Of a stretch of DNA of 64,000 bases, positions 34,769 through 42,961 are shown in pieces. Within the stretch, counting starts at the first letter, position 1. The number at the start of each line of letters is the position of its first letter. The position numbers and the translations under genes are program-made. The DNA lies in NCBI GenBank assembly GCA_044225675.1, contig JBGAIH010000003.1, positions 1 through 64,000 on the forward strand. The letters are read 5' to 3'. A model generated the notes under the pieces. That model had not been told where the DNA came from. It was given only the letters and a program-made list of their open reading frames with translations, and did not search any database. This stretch comes from JACMQX01 sp044225675. GTDB taxonomy: Bacteria; Pseudomonadota; Gammaproteobacteria; Burkholderiales; Burkholderiaceae_C.

Positions 34769-35947
34769 TCAGCCCAGAACGACCTGGGACACGATGTTGC
34801 GCTGCACCTCGTTGCTGCCACCGTAGATGGTGGTCTTGCGCATGTTGAAGTACGTCGAGGCCAGCGGGGCGGCGTAGGCCGCTCCCACATGGTCGCCCTG
34901 CCAGCCGGCATCCATGGCTTCCTGGATCAGCGGCAGGCTGGCCGGCCCGGCGGCCAGCATCATCAGCTCGGCATAGCGCTGCTGGATTTCGCTGCCGCGG
35001 ATCTTGAGCAGGCCGGCGATGTCCAGCGGGTTCTTGCCGGACTTCTCGGCCGACAGCACGCGAAGGACCATCATTTCGAGCGCCACCACGTCGACTTCGA
35101 GCCGGGCGATCTCGTCGCGGAAGCGCAGGTCGTCGTAGAGGCCTTCGGCCTGGGCGATCTTCTTGAGCCGCTCCAGTTCCCGCTTGGACCGGTTCACGTC
35201 GGCGATGTTGGTGCGTTCGTGGCTCAGCAGGTGCTTGGCATAGGTCCAGCCCTTGTTCTCTTCGCCGATCAGGTTCTCGGCGGGCACCTCGACGTTGTCG
35301 AAGAACACCTCGTTGACCTCGCATTCGCCGTCGAGCAGGCGGATGGGACGTACCGTCACGCCGGGGGATTTCATGTCGAGCACGATGAAGCTGATGCCGG
35401 TCTGCGACTTGCCGTCGTTCGACGTGCGCACGAGGTTGAACATCCAGTCGCCGTACTGGCCCAGCGTGGTCCAGGTCTTCTGGCCGTTGATGATGTACTT
35501 GTCGCCCTTGCGCTCGGCGCGGGTCTTGAGCGAGGCGAGGTCCGAGCCCGAGCCGGGTTCGCTGTAGCCCTGGCTCCACCACACTTCGCCGCTGGCGATG
35601 CCCGGCAGGAAGCGCTTTTGCTGCTCGGGCGAGCCGAAGGCCATGATGACGGGGGCCACCATGACGGGCCCGAACGGGATGATGCGCGGCGCGCCCGCCA
35701 GCGCGCATTCCTCCTCGAACAGATGCTTCTGGACGGCGTTCCATCCGGGGCCGCCGAACTCCTTGGGCCAACCGTAGCCGAGCCAGCCTTTCTTGCCCAG
35801 GATCTTGGCCCAGCGCTGCATGTCGTTCTTCGACAGGCGCAGGCTGTTGCGAACCTTGTGCTCGATGTCGGCGGGCAGGTTCGCGCGAACCCACGCACGC
35901 ACCTCATCCCGGAATTGCTGTTCTTCAGGGGTAAATGCAAGATCCAT
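34769..35947 (-). CDS. Acyl-CoA dehydrogenase
   Basis: 392 aa, complete acyl-CoA dehydrogenase. It has the YSEPGSGSDLASLKTRAE substrate-binding region, INGQKTWTTLGQYGDW, and the FAD-contact ending IYGGSNEVQRNIVSQ. The ATG at 35947 (MDLAFTPEEQ) has GGAG five bases upstream and is preferred to one four codons earlier. First gene of a two-gene operon. A palindromic ACGATCGT box lies just upstream and may be its operator. Confidence 0.92.
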   Translation of the reverse strand: MDLAFTPEEQQFRDEVRAWVRANLPADIEHKVRNSLRLSKNDMQRWAKILGKKGWLGYGWPKEFGGPGWNAVQKHLFEEECALAGAPRIIPFGPVMVAPVIMAFGSPEQQKRFLPGIASGEVWWSQGYSEPGSGSDLASLKTRAERKGDKYIINGQKTWTTLGQYGDWMFNLVRTSNDGKSQTGISFIVLDMKSPGVTVRPIRLLDGECEVNEVFFDNVEVPAENLIGEENKGWTYAKHLLSHERTNIADVNRSKRELERLKKIAQAEGLYDDLRFRDEIARLEVDVVALEMMVLRVLSAEKSGKNPLDIAGLLKIRGSEIQQRYAELMMLAAGPASLPLIQEAMDAGWQGDHVGAAYAAPLASTYFNMRKTTIYGGSNEVQRNIVSQVVLG

Positions 35948-35977
35948 GAGAGTCTCCAATGCAGACGGCAGTTTTTA

Positions 35978-35990
35978 GCACGATCGTTCG
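35978..35990 (-). promoter_or_regulatory. Candidate TetR-type operator upstream of the acyl-CoA dehydrogenase operon
   Basis: GCACGATCGTTCG contains the palindrome ACGATCGT (35980-35987), extended to a near-perfect AACGATCGTT. It lies about 30 bases before the acyl-CoA dehydrogenase ATG and next to the YceH stop. TetR-family regulators of fatty-acid and branched-chain catabolism often use such sites; the assignment is inference. Confidence 0.4.
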
Positions 35991-35991
35991 A

Positions 35992-36663
35992 TTATGGCTG
36001 TCCGGGTTGTGACAAACCCAGTTCTTCGCAGAGTCTTTTCACCGTGTCGCGCAGCAGGGCCACCTCGCCTTCGAGCTGGTGGATGCGGGTCTGGAGGTGA
36101 CCCAGTTCGGCCACGCCGGGCTCGAACGAGGCGGGCGTCTGGGCCGCGACCGTGGCCGCTTCGACGGGACCACCGAGCAGATGCGCCCAGCGTTGCTCGC
36201 GCATGCCGGGCGTGCGCGGCAGCTTGACGACGAGCGGGCCGCCCTTGTCCTCGGCGCGCTCCTGGAGTTCATCGAGGAACGCCTCCACCGACGAGATGTC
36301 GGCAAACCGGTGCCAGCGTTCGGTGTTGATGCGCAGCTCGCCAGCCGTCTGGGGGCCGCGCAGCATCAGCAGCCCGAGCAGGGCGGCGGCCTGGTCCGGC
36401 ACGCCATACACCCGCTGGAAGTTGTGCTCCCAGCGCGCGACGCGGCTGCCGCTGGACTCGAACACCAGGCTGAGCAGCTTGAGGGAATCGAGCGCCTGCT
36501 GGGCCTGCTCGTCGGTCACATTCATCAGCGGGTCACGGCTGGTCTTCTGATTGCAGCCTGCGACGAGGGAGTTGAGGGTCAGCGGGTAGCTGTCCGGCAC
36601 GGTGCGGGCTTTTTCCATCAGCGTGCCCAGCACGCGGATTTCGGTCGGGGAGAGGATGCGCAA
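35992..36663 (-). CDS. YceH-family (DUF480) protein
   Basis: About 223 aa. The family core begins LSPTEIRVLGTLMEKARTVP, with the conserved YPLTLNSLVAGCNQKTSRDP segment, then a winged-helix-like middle and a C-terminal coiled coil (LQTRIHQLEGEVALLRDTVK). Function unknown; found as a single gene across proteobacteria. The start appears to be TTG at 36663. The frame runs 14 codons further to an ATG (36705), but those residues are not conserved in type and reach the divergent purN start. Start uncertain. Confidence 0.85.
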   Translation of the reverse strand: MRILSPTEIRVLGTLMEKARTVPDSYPLTLNSLVAGCNQKTSRDPLMNVTDEQAQQALDSLKLLSLVFESSGSRVARWEHNFQRVYGVPDQAAALLGLLMLRGPQTAGELRINTERWHRFADISSVEAFLDELQERAEDKGGPLVVKLPRTPGMREQRWAHLLGGPVEAATVAAQTPASFEPGVAELGHLQTRIHQLEGEVALLRDTVKRLCEELGLSQPGQP

Positions 36664-36722
36664 GGTGATAATTCCGTGGTTCGTTCGGGGCCGGCACTGG
36701 CGCACGGCCCCCTGAAAATAAC

Positions 36723-37304
36723 ATGCAAAACATCGTGATTCTCATCTCGGGCACGGGCTCCAACATGGCGGCCATCGTCCGGGCCTGCGACAGGGAGGAC
36801 TGGAAGGGCCGCTTCGGCGCCCGCGTGGCCGCGGTCATCAGCAACCGGCCGGCGGCTGCGGGCCTGGGCTTTGCACAACAGGCCGGCATCGCCACGGCTG
36901 TGGTGGATCACAAGGCCCACGCTTCGCGCGAGGCGTTCGATGCGGCACTTGCGCAGGAGATTGACCGCCACGATCCCGCGCTCGTGGTGCTGGCCGGCTT
37001 CATGCGCATCCTGACCCCGGCGTTCGTCCAGCATTACGACGGGCGGCTGATCAACATCCATCCTTCGCTGCTGCCGGCCTTCACGGGCCTCGACACCCAC
37101 CGGCGCGCCATCGAGGCCGGCTGCAAGGTGGCGGGCGCGACCGTTCACCGGGTCACTGCGGAACTCGACCATGGGCCGATCCTCGCGCAGGCCGTGGTGC
37201 CCATCGTGCCGGGCGACACCCCCGACAGCCTCGCGGCCCGGGTGCAGACCCAGGAACATCTGATCTACCCGCGGGCGGTGCGGGCGCTGCTTCAGCCGGG
37301 CTGA
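36723..37304 (+). CDS. purN: Phosphoribosylglycinamide formyltransferase
   Basis: Third step of purine synthesis, using 10-formyl-THF. 193 aa. N-terminal ILISGTGSNM phosphate loop; catalytic Asn-His in INIHPSLLPAFTGLDTH; the Asp of ELDHGPILAQA is conserved. Divergent from YceH with a 59-base gap. Its 3' end overlaps the convergent DUF1653 gene by 13 bases. Confidence 0.95.
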   Translation: MQNIVILISGTGSNMAAIVRACDREDWKGRFGARVAAVISNRPAAAGLGFAQQAGIATAVVDHKAHASREAFDAALAQEIDRHDPALVVLAGFMRILTPAFVQHYDGRLINIHPSLLPAFTGLDTHRRAIEAGCKVAGATVHRVTAELDHGPILAQAVVPIVPGDTPDSLAARVQTQEHLIYPRAVRALLQPG

Positions 37305-37573
37305 GCGCCGGCGGCAGGCTGCGGCGCGAATCGCCTGCGCCTCACGCCGTCGATCACCACCTCTTCGTTGAACATCGCGGCCGGCCGCACCCACAGGCCG
37401 CGTTCGCCGTACAGGGCGCGGTACAGCGTCATCGGCTCCAGCGTCTCGCTGTGGCGCACCGTGCCGATCACCTCATAGGGCAGGCCCTTGTAGTGGAGGT
37501 AGAGGCCCGGCGGGGTCTCGATCAGCGGGGGCAGGTCTTCGTCGGGGGACGGGGAGGGTGAGGGGTGGGACAT
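37292..37573 (-). CDS. DUF1653 family protein
   Basis: 93 aa. The DUF1653 core is clear (GLYLHYKGLPYEVIGTVRHS ... TLYRALYGERGLWVRPAAMF). A small beta-barrel-like protein of unknown function. The acidic/Pro-rich N-terminus and Pro/Ala tail are probably disordered. Converges on purN with a 13-base overlap. Confidence 0.85.
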   Translation of the reverse strand: MSHPSPSPSPDEDLPPLIETPPGLYLHYKGLPYEVIGTVRHSETLEPMTLYRALYGERGLWVRPAAMFNEEVVIDGVRRRRFAPQPAAGAQPG

Positions 37574-37584
37574 GAACGGATGGC

Positions 37585-37620
37585 CTGTCAGGTCAAGGGC
37601 CCGGGTGGGACAATGGAGCC
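37585..37620 (+). promoter_or_regulatory. Candidate leaderless promoter of the RsmB/NOP-family gene
   Basis: CTGTCA (37585-37590), an 18-base spacer, GACAAT (37609-37614), then six bases and the ATG at 37621. A GGAG two bases before the ATG is too close to act as a normal ribosome-binding site. Confidence 0.45.
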
Positions 37621-38916
37621 ATGCATCCTAAAGCCTTGCTTGACGCCTGCGCGGAACTCGTCAAGCTGACCCTCAAGTTCGATCACCCGGCCGACGCGGT
37701 GGTGTCGCACTATTTTCGCGACAACCGCTCGCGCCATGCCTTCGGCCCGCGCGAGCGGGCCACGCTGGCCGAGACGGCCTATGCCGTGCTGCGCCGCAAG
37801 CTCCTGTTCGAAGCCCTGGCACAGGGCGGCAGTGGCCCGAAGGAGCGGCGCCTGGCCATCCTCGGTTTCCACGGTCCGCGGGACTTTCTCAAGAGTGCGC
37901 TCAACGACGCCGAGAAGAGCTGGCTCGACGCGTGCGACGCGGTGCTGCCGTCCGGCACGGGCCCGGGCTTGCTCGACATGCATCGCCACAACCTGCCGGA
38001 ATGGCTGGTGGAGCCGCTCAAGGCCCAGCTCGGGGCCAAGGACTTCTGGGTGCTGGTCGACAGCCTGAGCCAGCCCGCGCCGCTGGACCTGCGCGTGAAC
38101 ATGCTGCAGGCCAAGCGGGCCCAGATCCAGACCGAGCTGCGCGGCGCGGGCATCGCGGCTGCGCCGACGCCCTATTCGCCGTGGGGCCTGCGCGTCGAAG
38201 GCAAGCCGGCGCTCAACAAGATGGACGTGTTCACGCGCGGCGCCGTCGAGGTGCAGGACGAAGGCTCGCAGTTGCTGGCGCTTCTGCTGGATGCGCATCG
38301 CGGGGAGATGGTCGTTGACTTCTGTGCCGGCGCGGGCGGCAAGACCCTGGCCATCGGCGCCACCATGCGCAACACCGGAAGGCTCTACGCATTCGACACC
38401 TCGGCTCATCGGCTCGATGCGCTCAAGCCGCGGCTGGCGCGCAGCGGCCTGTCGAACGTCCACCCTGCCGCGATCGCGCACGAACGCGATGACCGGGTCA
38501 AGCGGCTCGCAGGCAAGATCGACCGCGTGCTCGTGGACGCCCCCTGTTCGGGCCTGGGCACCTTGCGCCGCAATCCCGACCTCAAGTGGCGCCAGAGCCC
38601 GAAGGCGATCGAGGAAATGGCGCAGAAGCAGGCCGCCATCCTGGCGTGTGCCGCCCGGCTCCTCACCCGGGGCGCTCGACTGGTGTACGCGACCTGCAGC
38701 ATTCTTCCGCAGGAAAACGAGGCCATCGCCGCCGCGTTCTCTGCCAGCCATCCCGACTTCACGCCGTTGGCGGTGGCCGGCGTTCTGGCGGGGCTGGGCG
38801 TTGAAGGGGCGGCCGCGCTCTGCCACGACGCTCCTGAATCCGGCAACTGCCTGCGGCTGTGGCCTCACCGGCATGCCACCGATGGATTCTTTGCCGCGGC
38901 CTGGACACGAAAGTAA
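37621..38916 (+). CDS. RsmB/NOP-family RNA (cytosine-C5) methyltransferase
   Basis: 431 aa. N-terminal NusB-like helical part followed by a SAM-dependent domain: motif I VDFCAGAGGKTLAIGA, motif IV VDAPCSGLGTLRRNPDL and motif VI YATCSILPQENEAI, the two Cys being the catalytic pair of m5C methyltransferases. The target (rRNA or tRNA) cannot be set from sequence; the gene is not next to def-fmt, where the true rsmB usually lies. Confidence 0.9.
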   Translation: MHPKALLDACAELVKLTLKFDHPADAVVSHYFRDNRSRHAFGPRERATLAETAYAVLRRKLLFEALAQGGSGPKERRLAILGFHGPRDFLKSALNDAEKSWLDACDAVLPSGTGPGLLDMHRHNLPEWLVEPLKAQLGAKDFWVLVDSLSQPAPLDLRVNMLQAKRAQIQTELRGAGIAAAPTPYSPWGLRVEGKPALNKMDVFTRGAVEVQDEGSQLLALLLDAHRGEMVVDFCAGAGGKTLAIGATMRNTGRLYAFDTSAHRLDALKPRLARSGLSNVHPAAIAHERDDRVKRLAGKIDRVLVDAPCSGLGTLRRNPDLKWRQSPKAIEEMAQKQAAILACAARLLTRGARLVYATCSILPQENEAIAAAFSASHPDFTPLAVAGVLAGLGVEGAAALCHDAPESGNCLRLWPHRHATDGFFAAAWTRK

Positions 38917-39038
38917 GCAGTCGCTATCGCAGAGTCCTTTGTGAAGTTGTGAAAAATCAACTATTTGAGGGTCTCCGGGCCTAGAATCTCTGGATATCCG
39001 GCCGATCGAGGCCATATCAGTTTTTTGAGAAACACGTA

Positions 39039-40259
39039 TTGAACATGCTGCTACCTGACTGGGCCGTCCTCCACGCGGTCATCGACTGGATCGGAAACGG
39101 GCTCTGGAACCTCTCCTGGTGGCAGATCGTTCTGTTCACGCTGGCGACGACCCACGTGACCATCGCCTCGGTCACGATCTTCCTGCACCGGGCGCAGGCC
39201 CACCGTGCGATGGACCTGCATCCCATCCCGTCCCATTTCTTCCGCCTCTGGCTCTGGCTGGGCACGGGCATGGTGACCAAGGAGTGGGTGGCCATCCACC
39301 GCAAGCACCACGCCAAGTGCGAGACCGAAGAAGACCCGCACAGCCCGCAGACGCGCGGCATCGAAACGGTGTTCTGGCAAGGCTCCGAGCTCTACCGCGC
39401 CGAAGCCAAGAACAAGGAAACCCTGGCCAAGTTCGGCCTGGGAACTCCCAACGACTGGATCGAGCGCAACCTCTACAGCCGCTACAGCTGGCAGGGCGTG
39501 GGCCTGACGCTGCTGCTGGACCTGGCGCTGTTCGGTGGCTGGGGCGCCGCCGTCTGGGCCGTGCAGATGCTGTGGATTCCCATCACGGCAGCCGGCATCA
39601 TCAACGGGATCGGCCATTACTGGGGTTACCGCAACTTCGAGGCGCCGGACGCCAGCACCAACATCTCTCCGATCGGCATCCTGATCGGCGGCGAAGAACT
39701 GCACAACAACCATCACACCTATCCGACGTCGGCCCGCTTCTCCGTCAAGCCGTATGAGTTCGACATCGGCTGGGTCTACATCAGCCTGCTGCGCAAGATC
39801 GGCTGGGCCACCGTCAAGAAGACGCCGCCGAAGCTTCAGCTGGGCGAGGTCAAACCGGTGGCCGACGAGAAGACGCTGGAGGCCCTGATTGCCAACCGCT
39901 ACGAAGTGATGGCCGGCTATGCCCGCGAGATGCGCCGTGCCTGCAAGGCCGAGATCGCGCTACTCAAGGCCCGCAAGGAGGATTTGTCAGTCCTCAAGGC
40001 GGCGCACCGATGGATGCATCGCGACGCCGACAAGGTGCCGGCTGCGGCCGTGCCCCAGCTGGAGCAGGCCCGCGCAGCGCACCCCGTGCTCGACAAGATG
40101 GTGGTGATGCGCGAGGAACTGCGGCAGATGTGGCTCAGCACCACCCAGTCCCAGCAGCAGCTGGCCGCCGACCTGCAGGCCTGGTGCCATCGGGCCGAGG
40201 CCAGCGGCGTTGCGGCGCTCAGGGAGTTTTCGCTGAAGCTGCGCTCGGCACACGCCTGA
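39039..40259 (+). CDS. Membrane fatty-acid (acyl-CoA type) desaturase
   Basis: 406 aa di-iron desaturase. Three histidine boxes are present: HRAQAH, HRKHH and HNNHH, in the right order and spacing, with about four spans. A C-terminal extension of about 130 residues, helical and charged, goes beyond the catalytic domain. The listed start is TTG; an ATG two codons later (39045) is equally possible, and neither has a strong ribosome-binding site. TAGAAT at 38982-38987 is a likely -10, giving a leader of about 45 bases. Confidence 0.9.
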   Translation: MNMLLPDWAVLHAVIDWIGNGLWNLSWWQIVLFTLATTHVTIASVTIFLHRAQAHRAMDLHPIPSHFFRLWLWLGTGMVTKEWVAIHRKHHAKCETEEDPHSPQTRGIETVFWQGSELYRAEAKNKETLAKFGLGTPNDWIERNLYSRYSWQGVGLTLLLDLALFGGWGAAVWAVQMLWIPITAAGIINGIGHYWGYRNFEAPDASTNISPIGILIGGEELHNNHHTYPTSARFSVKPYEFDIGWVYISLLRKIGWATVKKTPPKLQLGEVKPVADEKTLEALIANRYEVMAGYAREMRRACKAEIALLKARKEDLSVLKAAHRWMHRDADKVPAAAVPQLEQARAAHPVLDKMVVMREELRQMWLSTTQSQQQLAADLQAWCHRAEASGVAALREFSLKLRSAHA

Positions 40260-40617
40260 TCCAGCAGGCAAGGGCCTCGGCCCATAGCCCGCTCCACCGC
40301 CTGTCTGCGAAAGCAGCCAGGCGGTTTTGTTTTGCGGGCTCGCCTTGGCCCTGTGCGAAGGGCCTCTCCACGGTCAGCAGGCAAGGGGATGCTTGCGGGT
40401 TGCGCAGCGTGACGGGCCCCGCCAGTCCCGCACGCCAGGACTGGCCGGCAGGAAGGGGACGCGCGGGAACCCACAGGCTGTCGCCCGTCATCTGCGGCGT
40501 GCCGGTGAGGATCGCCTGACCGCTGGTGCAATGCAGTTCAGCACCCTCGGGCAATGACAGGACCAGGGTCCCGCCCGGGGGCAGCCGGTGCTTCTGGGTG
40601 CGTTCGTCGTCGGACAT
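40219..40617 (-). CDS. Small DUF2917-like protein
   Basis: 132 aa. The first 85 residues are beta-rich (LPPGGTLVLSLPEGAELHCT ... RNPQASPCLLTVERP) and resemble the DUF2917 small cupin-like family. The last 45 residues are basic/Ala-rich and overlap the desaturase 3' end by 41 bases, which makes the real C-terminus doubtful. It diverges from the MocR regulator gene and may be its regulatory target. Confidence 0.5.
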   Translation of the reverse strand: MSDDERTQKHRLPPGGTLVLSLPEGAELHCTSGQAILTGTPQMTGDSLWVPARPLPAGQSWRAGLAGPVTLRNPQASPCLLTVERPFAQGQGEPAKQNRLAAFADRRWSGLWAEALACWIRRVPSAASAKTP

Positions 40618-40753
40618 GAGGGGCCTCGGGGAAGGATGTTGAACGAGGCCTCAGCTTAGGTCGCGTGACGCGGTCGGCACAGGCACAGGCAGCCTGTCGC
40701 GGCCCGCATCAGCGCAGATACCTGGGCACTGTTCTGGTGGATCCTGTGCCGAC

Positions 40754-40773
40754 CTGTATCTGTTGCGATACAG
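40754..40773. promoter_or_regulatory. Candidate MocR operator: CTGTATC-N6-GATACAG
   Basis: A perfect 7-bp inverted repeat with a 6-base spacer in the gap between the DUF2917-like gene (-) and the MocR gene (+). Further half-site-like CTGT and GATAC words lie just upstream (40717-40750). MocR regulators commonly bind repeated sites in such divergent intervals. Confidence 0.5.
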
Positions 40774-40816
40774 CCGGGTTACGGCATCATTCTGTTCATG
40801 CACCCAGAGGTTCACC

Positions 40817-42289
40817 ATGATGCCGTCCACTGACCTGCCTCTGTACCGGCAACTCGCCGCGCATTACCAAGGCGCCATGAGCCAGGGTGCTCTGGCCGTC
40901 GGAACGCGCATGCCGTCAGTGCGTGAGCTGATGAGCCGGCATCAGGTGAGCCTGTCGACGGCCTTGCAGGCCCTGCGGCACCTGGAGGCCGAGGGCTGCG
41001 TCGAAGCGCGCGCCCGTGTGGGGTATTTCGTGCGTCAGCCGGATGCCGCACGACTGTCCGAGAGTTCGGAGCAGGACCTGAAGGCGCCTTTGCCCCTGGA
41101 CGAAAACCAGTTCGCCGGCATCAACGAGCGGATCTCGATGGTGATCGAAAAGGGCCGCCGCGCCGCGATCCGGGTCGACCTGGGCAGTGCGACGCCTGCG
41201 GCCACGCTGTTCGACGCGGCGGCGCTGAACCGTGCTGCCCAGGCGCTGCTGCGCGAAGACCCCCTGATCCTGGTTCAGCACCGGGCGATCCAGGGCACGC
41301 ATGCGGAGTTCCAATCGGTCATGGCGCGCCGCGCCGTCGAGACGGGCGTGCGGCTCGCACCTCAGGATGTGCTGGCGACCACCGGGAACTCGGAGGCGGT
41401 GAGCCTGGCGCTCAGTGCGGTGGCTCAGCCGGGTGACATGGTCGCGGCGGAGTCGCCGACCTACTACGGCCTGTTGCAAGCCATGGAAGCGCAGAAGCTG
41501 CGCGTGCTGGAGATTCCGGGCAGCGCGCGCACCGGCCTGTCGCTGGAAGCGCTGGAACTGGCGATTCGCACGCAGCCGCAGCTCAAGGCCGTGGTGGTGG
41601 TGCCGCATCTGCAGACGCCTCAGGGCTCCGTTATGCCGGACTCGCACAAGGTTCGCCTGCTGGAGCTGTGCCGCGAGCACGATCTCGCGCTGATCGAGGA
41701 CGACTCCTATGGCCTCTTCGTGGAGTCCGCGCAGCCCGCCCGTCCGATCAAGGCGTGGGACGACGCGGGCCAGGTGATCTACTGTGTGTCGCTCAACAAG
41801 ACCCTCGGGCCGGGCCTGCGGCTCGGCTGGCTCAATGCCGGACGCTGGCATGCGCGCGTGCAGATGCTCAAGCTGGCCCAGACGCGCAGCGTGCCGGCCT
41901 GGAGCCAGTTGATCGCCGCCCGGCATGTGTCGGCGCCGGGCTTCGACCGGCACTTCCAGCGCCTCAAGATCCAGCTAAAGGCCCAGCGGGAACGCATGGC
42001 CCAGGCCGTTGCAAGGCATTTCCCGGTCGGCACGCGCATGACGCTGCCGCCGGGCGGGCTGAGCCTGTGGCTGGAACTGCCGCCCGGCCTGTCGTCGCTG
42101 GAACTGTTCGAGCGGGCATTGGCCGAGGGTATCCGCGTCGCGCCAGGCCCCTTGTTTTCCAATACCGGCCGCTATGAGCGCTTTCTGCGGCTGGCCTGCG
42201 GCATGCCCCATTCGGCGGAGGTGGACTGGGCCTGCCGCGAACTCGGGCGAATCGCCCGCGAGATGCAGGTCCGCCAGGGCCTGCAATGA
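40817..42289 (+). CDS. MocR/GntR-family PLP-dependent transcription regulator
   Basis: 490 aa. N-terminal GntR winged helix (PLYRQLAAHYQGAM ... TRMPSVRELMSRHQVSLSTA) followed by an aminotransferase-fold domain with the PLP lysine in SLNKTLGPGLRLGWL and the DDSYGLF motif. MocR proteins sense amino acids or PLP derivatives. The ATG at 40817 has AGAGG six bases upstream; an in-frame ATG at 40763 lies inside the candidate operator and is less likely. Confidence 0.9.
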   Translation: MMPSTDLPLYRQLAAHYQGAMSQGALAVGTRMPSVRELMSRHQVSLSTALQALRHLEAEGCVEARARVGYFVRQPDAARLSESSEQDLKAPLPLDENQFAGINERISMVIEKGRRAAIRVDLGSATPAATLFDAAALNRAAQALLREDPLILVQHRAIQGTHAEFQSVMARRAVETGVRLAPQDVLATTGNSEAVSLALSAVAQPGDMVAAESPTYYGLLQAMEAQKLRVLEIPGSARTGLSLEALELAIRTQPQLKAVVVVPHLQTPQGSVMPDSHKVRLLELCREHDLALIEDDSYGLFVESAQPARPIKAWDDAGQVIYCVSLNKTLGPGLRLGWLNAGRWHARVQMLKLAQTRSVPAWSQLIAARHVSAPGFDRHFQRLKIQLKAQRERMAQAVARHFPVGTRMTLPPGGLSLWLELPPGLSSLELFERALAEGIRVAPGPLFSNTGRYERFLRLACGMPHSAEVDWACRELGRIAREMQVRQGLQ

Positions 42290-42307
42290 AATGAGGATCT
42301 GAAAAGA

Positions 42308-42334
42308 AAAATGCCGCCCGGAGGGCGGCATTTT
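42308..42334. terminator. Bidirectional rho-independent terminator between the MocR gene and rpmG
   Basis: AAAATGCCGCCC, a 3-base loop GGA, GGGCGGCATTTT: a perfect 12-bp stem with A/T flanks that serve both convergent genes. Confidence 0.92.
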
Positions 42335-42358
42335 GTTCAGGAAACCGGATGCGCCGAA

Positions 42359-42526
42359 TTACTTCAGCTTGATTTCCTTGTACTCGACATGCTTGCGAGC
42401 CTTGGGATCGAACTTCATGATCGCCATTTTCTCGGGCATCGTCTTCTTGTTCTTGTCGGTCGTGTAGAAGTGACCGGTGCCGGCCGTGGATTCCAGCTTG
42501 ATTTTTTCGCGTCCGCCTTTAGCCAT
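42359..42526 (-). CDS. rpmG: 50S ribosomal protein L33
   Basis: 55 aa (MAKGGREKIKLESTAG ... HVEYKEIKLK). The Cys-free form of L33, lacking the zinc CxxC pairs. The ribosome-binding site AAGGAG is eight bases before the ATG. 11 bases downstream of rpmB, the usual rpmB-rpmG operon. Confidence 0.96.
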   Translation of the reverse strand: MAKGGREKIKLESTAGTGHFYTTDKNKKTMPEKMAIMKFDPKARKHVEYKEIKLK

Positions 42527-42537
42527 GATGGATCTCC

Positions 42538-42771
42538 TTAAGCCTGGCCACGTGCGCGCAGGTCGGCGAGCACAGAGTCGATGCCGTTCTTGTCGATCAG
42601 GCGCAGGCCTGCATTGCTGATCCGCAGGCGAACCCAGCGGTTTTCGCTCTCGACCCAGAAACGGCGGTATTGCAGGTTCGGCATGAACCGGCGCTTGGTC
42701 TTGTTGTTGGCGTGGGAAACGTTGTTCCCGACCATCGGGCCCTTGCCCGTGACTTCACATACGCGTGCCAT
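42538..42771 (-). CDS. rpmB: 50S ribosomal protein L28
   Basis: 77 aa (MARVCEVTGKGPMVGNNVSH ... DLRARGQA), the usual length. The open frame extends 30 codons upstream, but the extension is unrelated to L28; the ATG at 42771 has GGAG nine bases before it. First gene of rpmB-rpmG. Confidence 0.97.
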   Translation of the reverse strand: MARVCEVTGKGPMVGNNVSHANNKTKRRFMPNLQYRRFWVESENRWVRLRISNAGLRLIDKNGIDSVLADLRARGQA

Positions 42772-42906
42772 GAGGACACTCCGATATTTCAAAACAGCGC
42801 GCACTGACGTGAGCGCCTCACCTCGCCAGAAGGGTGGCGGTAACCCATGCTGCGTGAACACGGACCTGAGCCAGTCGGCCCGGGGCTGAATTCAGCAAAG
42901 CCTTGG

Positions 42907-42912
42907 ATTATA
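42907..42912 (-). promoter_or_regulatory. -10 element of the rpmB-rpmG promoter
   Basis: A perfect TATAAT on the minus strand (complement of ATTATA), about 135 bases before the rpmB ATG, in the gap behind trxB. No clear -35 was found at the standard distance. Confidence 0.5.
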
Positions 42913-42961
42913 ACGACTTTTCCGGAGCAGGCGCTTTCGTCCCACGCACAGGCCGCGAGTT

